Origin: DATLFI01 sp035524895 | GTDB taxonomy: Bacteria; Acidobacteriota; Thermoanaerobaculia; Multivoradales; Multivoraceae | Direction of reading: 5' to 3' | DNA length: 8,298 nucleotides | NCBI GenBank assembly: GCA_035524895.1 | Contig: DATLFI010000182.1 | Span: 1 to 8,298, forward strand | Shown: in pieces, positions 1-6,033 of the stretch | Numbering within the stretch: position 1 is the first letter of the stretch | How the letters are laid out: each line of letters begins with the position of its first letter | Program-made: the position numbers and the translations under genes | The notes under the pieces: generated by a model | Database searches by the model: none | Seen by the model: the letters and a program-made list of their open reading frames with translations, nothing else | Told to the model about the DNA's origin: nothing

Positions 1-218
1 AGCCCGTGGTGGAACCCCCGTGGGCTGCGTTGGGAGCGCCGTGGGGCCGGATGCTCATGCGGTGCGCGGGGAAGGTCCTTCGCCTGCAGGGGCTCTACCG
101 GCGGCTCGGCGTTGGCGCGCGAGCGGTGGCGATGCTGGGTCCATCGCTGAGCGAGCGCAACACCGCAGACGGCCCCACGCCGCCCCAACCACTTGGGGCG
201 CGGGTTTCACCACGGGCT
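1..218. repeat. Diverged inverted repeat bracketing the left intergenic region
   Basis: Positions 1-49 read on the plus strand match positions 218-170 read on the minus strand without gaps at 36 of 49 bases. The outer 17 bases match at 16 of 17 (agcccgtggtggaaccc at 1-17 against the reverse complement of 202-218). The inner nine bases are identical (gtggggccg at 41-49 against 170-178). Positions 21-30 match poorly, because the right arm carries a separate hairpin there. The symmetry axis is near position 109-110. The left arm begins at the window edge, so its true outer limit is unknown. Between the arms (50-169) I see no convincing gene on either strand. The element could be a divergent control region with matching promoter-proximal sequence on each side, two inverted copies of a dispersed repeat, or a small decayed mobile element. 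Confidence 0.55.
181..200 (+). other. Perfect 8-bp GC-rich hairpin upstream of the first gene
   Basis: The sequence cgccccaa, loop ccac, ttggggcg forms a perfect eight-base-pair stem with a four-base loop, ending 34 bases before the first gene's ATG. No T-run follows on either strand, so it does not look like an intrinsic terminator. It lies inside the right arm of the larger inverted repeat and explains why that part of the arm fails to match the left arm. It could be an operator-type palindrome or a DNA or RNA structural element; nothing shows which. Confidence 0.4.
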
Positions 219-220
219 GC

Positions 221-226
221 TAGCCT
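221..226 (+). promoter_or_regulatory. Possible -10 element for a leaderless transcript
   Basis: TAGCCT fits the TAnnnT -10 pattern and ends eight bases before the ATG at 235. Transcription would then begin at or just before the start codon. No purine-rich ribosome binding site lies in the stretch between it and the ATG (ccctggcc), which agrees with a leaderless mRNA. No clear -35 box is seen at the usual distance. Inference only: short TAnnnT matches arise easily by chance. Confidence 0.3.
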
Positions 227-234
227 CCCTGGCC

Positions 235-1128
235 ATGAACCAGCTCGAACATCCCGGAAAGCTAGGCGTCTGGACCCTGATCGACGGCTTCTCGGCTCGC
301 GAAGGCGTGCGCTTCGCGCGGCAGCTCGAGGAGTGGGGCTACTCGACGCTGTGGATCCCCGAAACGGTCGGCCGCGACCCCTTCACCTTCCTCGGCTACG
401 CCGCCGGCCAGACCGAGCGGCTGATCTTCGCCACCGGCATCGCGAACGTGTACGCACGCGACGCCATCACCCTCAAGGCGATCTGGAAGACGCTGTCGGA
501 GATGCTGCCGCGGCGCTTCATCCTCGGCCTCGGTGTGTCGCACCCGCATTTGGTGACCAAGCTGCGCGGACACGAATGGCTTCCGCCCGTGCAGAGGATG
601 CGCGATACCCTCGATGCGCTCCAGAGCGCCCTTTACAAGGGCGTCGAGCCCGAGGTCGACGCTCCGGTGGTGATCGCGGCGCTACGACCCAAGATGATGG
701 AGCTGGCGCGCGAGAAGGCGCGCGGCGCCCACCCCTACCTGGTGACGCCGGAGCACACCCGACGTGCGCGGCAGATCCTGGGCACGGGTCCGTGGCTGTG
801 CACCGAGCAGATGGTCATCCTCGAGACCGACGCGGCGAAGGCACGCGAGATCGCGCGCGCCAACCTGCAGGTCTACCTGCGCGCGCCGAACTACCAGAAC
901 AACCTGCGCGAGCTCGGCTTCACCGACGACGAGCTCGAGAAGGGCGGCAGTGACCGGCTGGTCGACGCGCTGGTGGGCTGGGGTGACGAGGCCGCGCTGC
1001 GCCGGCGAATCCAGGAGCACTGGGACGCCGGAGCCGATCACGTGTGCATCCAGCCGTTCCGTACCGACGGCGAGCTGGGTCCGGATCTCGAGGCGCTGCG
1101 GGTGCTCGCGCCCGGGACCGGAAGTTGA
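235..1128 (+). CDS. LLM-class (luciferase-like) oxidoreductase, F420-type (TIGR03620-like)
   Basis: Predicted 297-residue cytoplasmic TIM-barrel enzyme of the bacterial luciferase-like superfamily, which uses reduced FMN or coenzyme F420 to reduce or oxidise small organic substrates. Visible hallmarks are an early strand and helix (GKLGVW near residue 10, then LEEWGYSTLWIPE at about 31-43), the block ATGIANVYARD at 66-76, LGLGVSHPHLV at 97-107, and GAHPYLVTPEHT at 164-175. This arrangement resembles the TIGR03620 group of probable F420-dependent enzymes. The ATG at 235 is chosen because the family N-terminus begins shortly before GKLGVW; an in-frame TTG at 193 lies inside a hairpin and would add 14 non-family residues. 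No Shine-Dalgarno precedes the ATG. The stop is 14 bp before a second LLM gene, suggesting an operon. Substrate is unknown, and F420 versus FMN use cannot be decided from the sequence. Confidence 0.88.
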   Translation: MNQLEHPGKLGVWTLIDGFSAREGVRFARQLEEWGYSTLWIPETVGRDPFTFLGYAAGQTERLIFATGIANVYARDAITLKAIWKTLSEMLPRRFILGLGVSHPHLVTKLRGHEWLPPVQRMRDTLDALQSALYKGVEPEVDAPVVIAALRPKMMELAREKARGAHPYLVTPEHTRRARQILGTGPWLCTEQMVILETDAAKAREIARANLQVYLRAPNYQNNLRELGFTDDELEKGGSDRLVDALVGWGDEAALRRRIQEHWDAGADHVCIQPFRTDGELGPDLEALRVLAPGTGS

Positions 1129-1131
1129 CTC

Positions 1132-1135
1132 GGAG
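1132..1135 (+). promoter_or_regulatory. Ribosome binding site supporting a TTG start
   Basis: GGAG sits seven bases before the TTG at 1143. An in-frame TGA at 1137-1139 rules out any start further upstream, and no ATG lies nearby in frame, so this site and the TTG together define the second LLM gene's start. Confidence 0.6.
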
Positions 1136-1142
1136 CTGACCG

Positions 1143-2063
1143 TTGCCGCCGATCCGAATCGGCATCTCCGTCGCGAGCTTCCACGCCGTCGACGACCCGC
1201 GCGAGGGCGTGTGGCGAATGCTCGAGCGCGTGCGCGCGGCTCGGGAAGCCGGGTTGTCGTCGCTCTTCGTCGGCGACCACCACGTCACTCCGCTGCCCTA
1301 CTACCAGAACGTCGCGATCCTGGGCCGGCTGCTTGCCGAGTGGGATGCGCGACCGGCGGGTGCCCTGTTCCTGCTGCCGCTCTGGCATCCGGTGCTGCTA
1401 GCAGAGCAGGTCGGCACGCTCGCGGCGATCGCGCCTGGACCGTTCGTGATGCAGTGTGCCCTCGGAGAGAAGGGCCGCCAGTTCGACGCCATGGGCGTCG
1501 ACGCGAGGGAGCGACCCTCGCGTTTCGAAGAATGCCTCGATCTCGTGAGCCGACTGCTGCGCGGCGAGGAAGTGTCGAGCGAGGGCCGCTACCGCTTCAC
1601 ACGCGCGCGCATCGCGCCCGTGCCGAGCGAGCCCGTTGCGGTGTGGATCGGGGCGTCGGCGGAGCCCGCGATCGACCGCGCTGCCCGCCTCGGCGATGGC
1701 TGGATCGCCTCGCCGCACCTGCGCCCGCCCGAGGCGCGCGACCAGCTCCGGCTCTACCGGGAGCGCAGGGCTGCGCATGGCCACGAGCCCGGAATCGCGA
1801 TCATCCGCCGAGATGTCTATGTCGGCGAGAGCGACGACGAGGCGATGCGCACTGCGCTGCCGGTGGTCGAGGCGGGCTACCGCGGCTTCGCGCCCGACGC
1901 CGTGGTGGTCGGGGGCGAAGAGCGGGTGGCGGCTGCCTTCGCCCAGCTCGACGCGATGGGCTACGACGAAGTGCTGGTGCGCAACCTGGTGCCCGACCAG
2001 GCCAAGGCTCGCGGCTCGATCGCACGGCTGCGAGGCGTCAGGGAGCGGCTCGAGTCGTGCTGA
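1143..2063 (+). CDS. Second LLM-class flavin/F420-dependent oxidoreductase
   Basis: Predicted 306-residue luciferase-like monooxygenase-family protein, clearly different in sequence from its upstream neighbour. Family features are IRIGISVASF at the N-terminus (first barrel strand), VGDHH at 43-47, LPLWHPVLLAEQVGTL at 78-93, the pattern GVD..R..RFEE at 118-130, and VWIGASAEPAIDRAARLGDGWIAS at 167-190, the typical barrel segment near the cofactor phosphate. Start is TTG, fixed by an in-frame stop two codons upstream and a GGAG at 1132-1135. It follows the first LLM gene by 14 bp, so the two are probably co-transcribed and may act on one pathway, or supply different steps on related substrates. 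Its last 26 bases overlap the end of the convergent GFA-family gene. Family assignment is firm; substrate and cofactor are not known. Confidence 0.88.
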   Translation: MPPIRIGISVASFHAVDDPREGVWRMLERVRAAREAGLSSLFVGDHHVTPLPYYQNVAILGRLLAEWDARPAGALFLLPLWHPVLLAEQVGTLAAIAPGPFVMQCALGEKGRQFDAMGVDARERPSRFEECLDLVSRLLRGEEVSSEGRYRFTRARIAPVPSEPVAVWIGASAEPAIDRAARLGDGWIASPHLRPPEARDQLRLYRERRAAHGHEPGIAIIRRDVYVGESDDEAMRTALPVVEAGYRGFAPDAVVVGGEERVAAAFAQLDAMGYDEVLVRNLVPDQAKARGSIARLRGVRERLESC

Positions 2064-2508
2064 CCGGGGTCGGCGGGGCGAGCGGCGACCACCGCTCGCG
2101 GCGGCGCGCTCGGCGTTGCTCTCGGGTCTCGCCTTCGTAGGACATCGGCTGTGCCGGCGCTAGCGCGACCGACGTCTGGTCGTCGAGCGTGCGCGCGTTG
2201 ACGATCGCCCACGCGCCATCGGGCTCCTCCATCACCGCTCCGACGTAGACGCCGCAGCCGCCGCAGAGCAGAAAGTCGGCGCTGCGCGAGCCGAAGCGAT
2301 ACCGCACGAGCAGATCCGGTAGCTCGACGAGAACACTGATCCGTCCCGCCGGATCCGAAGTCGAGAGGCCACCGTGGAGCCGGCAGAACCGACACTGGCA
2401 AGCGCGCACCGACCAGCGCGACGGGGGCAGCGAGGTTTCGAGCTCCCAGCGCACCGCACCGCAGTGGCAGCCGCCGTGGTATGTCGCCAAGGAAGAGCTC
2501 ACGATCAT
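2038..2508 (-). CDS. GFA/CENP-V family zinc protein (glutathione-dependent formaldehyde-activating-like)
   Basis: Predicted 156-residue protein with all seven cysteines of the GFA fold in the expected order: C-x-C at 14 and 16 (GGCHCGAVRWE), C-x-C-x-x-C at 37, 39 and 42, and C-x-x-C at 82 and 85 (CGGCGVY). In the family these bind one structural and one catalytic-site zinc. The founding member was described as adding formaldehyde to glutathione, but many relatives have unknown substrates, so no reaction is assigned. ATG at 2508 is chosen because the CxC motif normally lies 10-20 residues in; upstream in-frame sequence lies within the preceding gene and is not family-like. Only a weak GGGCGG precedes it. 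It starts 13 bp after the large amidohydrolase gene stops, suggesting one mRNA. The C-terminal 30 residues are rich in Arg and Pro and partly lie in the overlap with the opposing LLM gene. Confidence 0.85.
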   Translation of the reverse strand: MIVSSSLATYHGGCHCGAVRWELETSLPPSRWSVRACQCRFCRLHGGLSTSDPAGRISVLVELPDLLVRYRFGSRSADFLLCGGCGVYVGAVMEEPDGAWAIVNARTLDDQTSVALAPAQPMSYEGETREQRRARRRERWSPLAPPTPVSTTRAAP

Positions 2509-2521
2509 CCGCCCGCTGGAC

Positions 2522-5500
2522 TCACTGGCCTTCGCGTTCCTTCTCCGTGAACCAGAATCGCGGCGCCTCCCCCATCTCCGGATATACCTCCGCCATGGTG
2601 CTGGCGTCGAACAGGCGTCCGCCGACCATGGTGTAGAGCACCGACTCGGAGTCGCGGAGGTTCTGCAGCGGATCCCGCTCGAGCACGATGATGTCGGCGA
2701 GCTTGCCGGGCTCGAGAGAGCCGAGGTCCTGGTCGAGACCGAGGTAGCGTGCGCCGGCAATGGTGCCGGCACGTAGCGCCTGGTGCGGCGTCATGCCGCC
2801 CTGCTCGAACATCCACATCTCCCAATGCGCCGCTAGCCCCTCGCGTTGGCCGTGGGCGCCGACCTGGATGGACACCCCCGCGTCGTGCAGGTCCTTCACC
2901 ACGCGCGCCGCCCGGAAGTGGTTGTAGTCCTCGTCGGGCGCCATCACCCGCCGGCGCGCGCGCGCCTCGAGCTGATCGCGTGGCACGAAGCGCAGGAGCC
3001 GTTCGTTCTTCCACACCTCGGTGTGGTGGTACCAGTAGCGTTCTCCCTCGATGCCGCCGAAGGCCACCACGAGGGTAGGCGTGTTGCCGACCTCGCTCTG
3101 CGACCAGAGCTGGAGCACGTCGTCGTAGACCGCGGGCACCGACAGCGAGTGCTCGATGCCGGTGTGGCCGTCGACCACCATCGACATGTTGTGCTGGAAC
3201 AGAGCGCCACCCTCGTTGAGGACCATCATCTCGAGCTCGCGCGCTGCGGCGACGATCTTCTGCCGCTGGTCCCGGCGCGGTTGGTTGTAGCTCTTGACGC
3301 TGAACGCGCCGGCCGCCTTGAGCCGGCGCAGGTGCGAGCGGGCATCGTCGAGGGTCTCGACCACTGCCTTGAAGTCACCGCCGGCGCCGTAGAGGATGGT
3401 GCCGGTCGAGAACAGCCGCGGCCCGACGACTGCGCCGGCGCGCTGGAGCTCGCTCGCGGCAAAGTACGTGCTCGTGTCGTTCGACGGATCGTGAGCGGTG
3501 GTGACGCCGAACGCGAGCGCGGCGTAGTTCTCCCAGTTGCGCTCCGGGATGATCCGCGCTGACCCCTGCCCACCGTGGTAGTGCGCGTCGATCAGGCCCG
3601 GCATCACCACCTTGCCGCGGACGTCGATCCGGCGGGCGTCCTCCGGTACTGCCACCTCCGCGCGCCGACCCACCGCGACGATGCGGTCGCCCTCGACCAG
3701 CACCGTGCCGTCCTCGATCACCAGCGCGTCGTCGAGGCCAGCCATGGTGATCACCCGGCCACCCTCGAAGGCCACCCGGCCCAGAGGCCGATACGCCGGC
3801 ACCTCGAACGATAGGTCGAGACCCTGCGCCGGCCGCTCTGGCAGCTCCTCGGGGGCGCCCTCGACGAATGCGAACGCGTCGGCGAGGCGGTGAGAGAACA
3901 GCTCCGGGCCGAGGCTCCAATGAAGGGTCAGCGAGTCGCCCGACCAGTGCAGGCCCTCACCCGCATCGCGCGACACCTGCCGGATCGGCAGCGACTCGAG
4001 GTCGGGCGCGGCGGCGATCGGCTTCGACGCGGCAGTGAACGGAATCACGTGGGCGTGGAAGCGCTCTGTGAAGGCGACCCAGCGGCCATCGGGAGAGACG
4101 CGGACCTGCGTCGCGTTCTCGCTCGAGAGGTGGCGTCGTTCCTCGGCGCCCTCGGGGCCCAGAAGGCGCACGCTGCCCAGGAAGCGCTTCTCGGGTCCCT
4201 CGAAGTCGAGGAAGAACACCCGCTCGGAGTCGGCGCCGAAGTGCGGATCCGCGCCGGAACGGCGAAAGCGGACCGGCTCGCCGCCGGTCGCAGCGATCCG
4301 ATACAAACCCGGGTCCTTCGACCACCAGGGACTCGTCAACGAGGAGCCCGAGATCTTGCGGTAGACGACGGTCGCGCCGTCGGGTGAGAACACAGGCTCC
4401 ACGTAGTGACCTGGGGCTGTGGTCAGTGCCCGCCCCTCACCGCCAACGGCGGGCATCACCCGCACCGAGCCCAGCGCTTCGTCGTCCCAGGTCGTGTAGG
4501 CGATCCATCGGCCGTCGCGCGAGAACGCGGGGTAGAGCTCGAAGTGGTCCTCCTGCGAGGTCAGTCGTCGAGGCTCGCCGAGAGCGCCGCCGGCGTCGAT
4601 GTCGCGCAGCCACAGCTTGCCCAGCGCCTGGAACACCACGCGGTCGCCCGCCGGAGAAACCTGCGACCAGCGCAGCACCCGCGGGCGGAAGGCTGGAGGC
4701 GCGACCTGCTGGGTGAAGCGCAGCGCCTCCTGGATGTGGTGGGTCTGGCGAACCCGGAAGGGGATCTCGGTCGCGTTGCCCGACGCAATGTCGACGCGAC
4801 GGATCTTGCCGCCGCTCCAGAACACGATCGCGCCGGAGTCGGGGGTCCAGCCCATGCTCGGGTAGACGCCGTGGATCGCCCAGATCTCCTGCATGTCGCG
4901 CTCGAGGGGCGCGTAGATCGCGCGATTCGCACCGCTCTCGAGGTCGTGCAAGAACAGCGTGCTGACGCCACTCACGCGCCGCACGAACGCGACGAGGCGG
5001 CCGTCGGGCGAGGGCGTCGGTCGGACCGCGCCGCCTGGGCCATCGATCACGTCGTCGATCGCACCGGTCTCTCTGTCGATGCGACGGATGGTGTAGATCT
5101 CGCGGTTGGAGTCCTTGCTGTACTCGAACACCGTGCCGGGAGTGGTGTCCTGCGAGAAGTACACCCAACGTCCGTCGGGGGAGAAGGAGGGCTCACCGAG
5201 GTCCTTCTGCTCGTTGGGCTTCTCGTTGAGCTGGAGGCCCGAGCCGGAGCCGCTACCGTGCCACAACCAGATCTCGCCCGACCCGAGGGAGCGGCGGGAG
5301 CTGAAGTGCTTGCGCGCGGCGATCCACTGGCCGTCTGGGCTCCACGCCGGGCTGTTGGCGAGGCGGAACTCCTCGCGGCTAATCTGACGCGGCTGCGACC
5401 CGTCTCGGCGGATCACCCAGATGTTGTCGCCGCCCGCGCGATCGGAGGTGAAGACGATCTCGGCCCCGTCGGGAGAGAACCGGGGTTGCATGTCCCACAC

Positions 5501-5866
5501 CGGACCGGAGGTGAGCGCGGTGGCGTCACCGCCTTCGATCGGCAGCAGGTAGAGATCCCCCAGCAGGTCGAACACGATCTCGCGGCCGTCCGGGCTCACG
5601 TCGAGGCTCATCCAGGTGCCGGCCGTGACGTCGATGGCCGCCTCCTTGCCCTCGCCGAGCGCCGTGCCGACCTCCCACTCGGGCTCGGCCTCCTCGGCTT
5701 CCTCGGCCTTCGCCGCGGCGTCTGCCGCCTTGGCACGGTCGGCCTCGGCACGCTTGGCGCGTTTCTCGGGCTGCCGCTGCGCTGCCAGAGCCGAGGTGAA
5801 GAACAGGCAAGCCAAGAGCACCGATACCAAACCGAGAGCCACCGACCGCGTCGCGCTGCGATGCAC
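2522..5866 (-). CDS. Secreted PD40 beta-propeller / amidohydrolase fusion protein
   Basis: Predicted 1114-residue exported protein. A signal peptide (basic HRSATR, hydrophobic core about 9-25, likely cleavage after ALA at 26-28) is followed by an Ala/Glu/Lys/Arg-rich linker at about 31-65. About twelve SPDG-type PD40/WD40-like repeats follow, near residues 91, 131, 176, 229, 286, 341, 404, 448, 494, 543, 591 and 641; this is enough for two six-bladed propellers. A C-terminal amidohydrolase domain spans about 690-1092. It starts with the usual small beta-sandwich (VITMAGLDDALVIEDGTVLV), then GKVVMPGLIDAHYH with metal-ligand histidines 762 and 764, a lysine (K858) in FSVKSYNQP, IEHS with H906, and ends with SLEPGKLADIIVL. 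Where many relatives have GTD near the last ligand, this protein has GAHGQ (H1005). The GTG start at 5866 is supported by an AGGAGGAGG ribosome binding site and leaves the signal peptide at the N-terminus. Known relatives of this architecture are poorly characterised; hydrolysis of peptide-like or cyclic amide bonds is plausible but unproven. Probably co-transcribed with the GFA gene. Confidence 0.9.
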   Translation of the reverse strand: MHRSATRSVALGLVSVLLACLFFTSALAAQRQPEKRAKRAEADRAKAADAAAKAEEAEEAEPEWEVGTALGEGKEAAIDVTAGTWMSLDVSPDGREIVFDLLGDLYLLPIEGGDATALTSGPVWDMQPRFSPDGAEIVFTSDRAGGDNIWVIRRDGSQPRQISREEFRLANSPAWSPDGQWIAARKHFSSRRSLGSGEIWLWHGSGSGSGLQLNEKPNEQKDLGEPSFSPDGRWVYFSQDTTPGTVFEYSKDSNREIYTIRRIDRETGAIDDVIDGPGGAVRPTPSPDGRLVAFVRRVSGVSTLFLHDLESGANRAIYAPLERDMQEIWAIHGVYPSMGWTPDSGAIVFWSGGKIRRVDIASGNATEIPFRVRQTHHIQEALRFTQQVAPPAFRPRVLRWSQVSPAGDRVVFQALGKLWLRDIDAGGALGEPRRLTSQEDHFELYPAFSRDGRWIAYTTWDDEALGSVRVMPAVGGEGRALTTAPGHYVEPVFSPDGATVVYRKISGSSLTSPWWSKDPGLYRIAATGGEPVRFRRSGADPHFGADSERVFFLDFEGPEKRFLGSVRLLGPEGAEERRHLSSENATQVRVSPDGRWVAFTERFHAHVIPFTAASKPIAAAPDLESLPIRQVSRDAGEGLHWSGDSLTLHWSLGPELFSHRLADAFAFVEGAPEELPERPAQGLDLSFEVPAYRPLGRVAFEGGRVITMAGLDDALVIEDGTVLVEGDRIVAVGRRAEVAVPEDARRIDVRGKVVMPGLIDAHYHGGQGSARIIPERNWENYAALAFGVTTAHDPSNDTSTYFAASELQRAGAVVGPRLFSTGTILYGAGGDFKAVVETLDDARSHLRRLKAAGAFSVKSYNQPRRDQRQKIVAAARELEMMVLNEGGALFQHNMSMVVDGHTGIEHSLSVPAVYDDVLQLWSQSEVGNTPTLVVAFGGIEGERYWYHHTEVWKNERLLRFVPRDQLEARARRRVMAPDEDYNHFRAARVVKDLHDAGVSIQVGAHGQREGLAAHWEMWMFEQGGMTPHQALRAGTIAGARYLGLDQDLGSLEPGKLADIIVLERDPLQNLRDSESVLYTMVGGRLFDASTMAEVYPEMGEAPRFWFTEKEREGQ

Positions 5867-5872
5867 TTGCCG

Positions 5873-5881
5873 CCTCCTCCT
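5873..5881 (-). promoter_or_regulatory. Strong ribosome binding site for the propeller/amidohydrolase gene
   Basis: On the minus strand AGGAGGAGG lies six bases before the GTG start at 5866. It decides the start against the ATG-type starts much further upstream (6094 and others), which would bury the signal peptide inside the protein. Confidence 0.75.
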
Positions 5882-5911
5882 GTAACGTGCGGCCGCCCGG
5901 GCCGCTGTTAC
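5882..5911 (-). other. Hairpin directly abutting the ribosome binding site
   Basis: Two nested arms pair: gtaac (5882-5886) with gttac (5907-5911), and gcggcc (5889-5894) with ggccgc (5900-5905). The loop is gcccg, with a small asymmetric bulge between the two stems. Read as minus-strand mRNA, the hairpin ends exactly where AGGAGGAGG begins. It sits in the 167 bp divergent region between the propeller/amidohydrolase and GST genes, so it could be an mRNA structure affecting translation or a palindromic operator. Function is not shown. Confidence 0.4.
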
Positions 5912-5925
5912 TGCAACGATGGTCC

Positions 5926-5931
5926 AGTGTA
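5926..5931 (-). promoter_or_regulatory. Candidate -10 element for the propeller/amidohydrolase operon
   Basis: On the minus strand TACACT resembles a -10 box and would give a 5' untranslated leader of about 50 bases containing the hairpin at 5882-5911. No good -35 hexamer is found at 16-18 bases; the nearest TTG-containing candidate (TTGCGC) is 23 bases away. Weak prediction. The rest of 5867-6033 shows no gene and no clear plus-strand promoter for the GST gene. Confidence 0.25.
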
Positions 5932-6020
5932 GCGAAGCGCTCGCACGCGGACCGGCGCAACCCATCGGACCAACGACTCCCCAGAACCCACGAGACCGCT
6001 CGCCCGTACCAGTTGCCCGA

Positions 6021-6027
6021 AGGAGGT
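6021..6027 (+). promoter_or_regulatory. Strong ribosome binding site for the GST gene
   Basis: AGGAGGT, a near-perfect anti-16S complement, lies six bases before the ATG at 6034. It fixes this start over an in-frame ATG-type start at 5887, whose extra 49 residues do not look like protein of this family. Confidence 0.8.
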
Positions 6028-6033
6028 ACCTAC

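Noticed and set aside
1..58. Minus-strand ATG at 58 reading MSIRPHGAPNAAHGG toward the left edge
   Set aside because: No ribosome binding site, the sequence lies within the inverted repeat arm, and the 19 visible residues match no family I know.
6..953. Plus-strand frame of 315 codons and another from 764 to 2140
   Set aside because: Both are Arg-rich out-of-frame readings of the two LLM genes, which have clear family motifs in their own frames.
5789..5866. Lipobox-like LLAC at residues 17-20 of the secreted amidohydrolase
   Set aside because: The hydrophobic core continues past the cysteine and a better type I cleavage site (ALA-A) follows, so a lipoprotein signal is less likely, though not excluded.
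4406..5932. Plus-strand open frame of about 508 codons opposite the propeller/amidohydrolase gene
   Set aside because: It mirrors the opposite strand of a firmly identified gene in GC-rich DNA, has low-complexity residues without any domain, and no ribosome binding site.
5887..6033. Upstream N-terminal extension of the GST
   Set aside because: The extra 49 residues are not GST-like and the strong AGGAGGT lies directly before the ATG at 6034.
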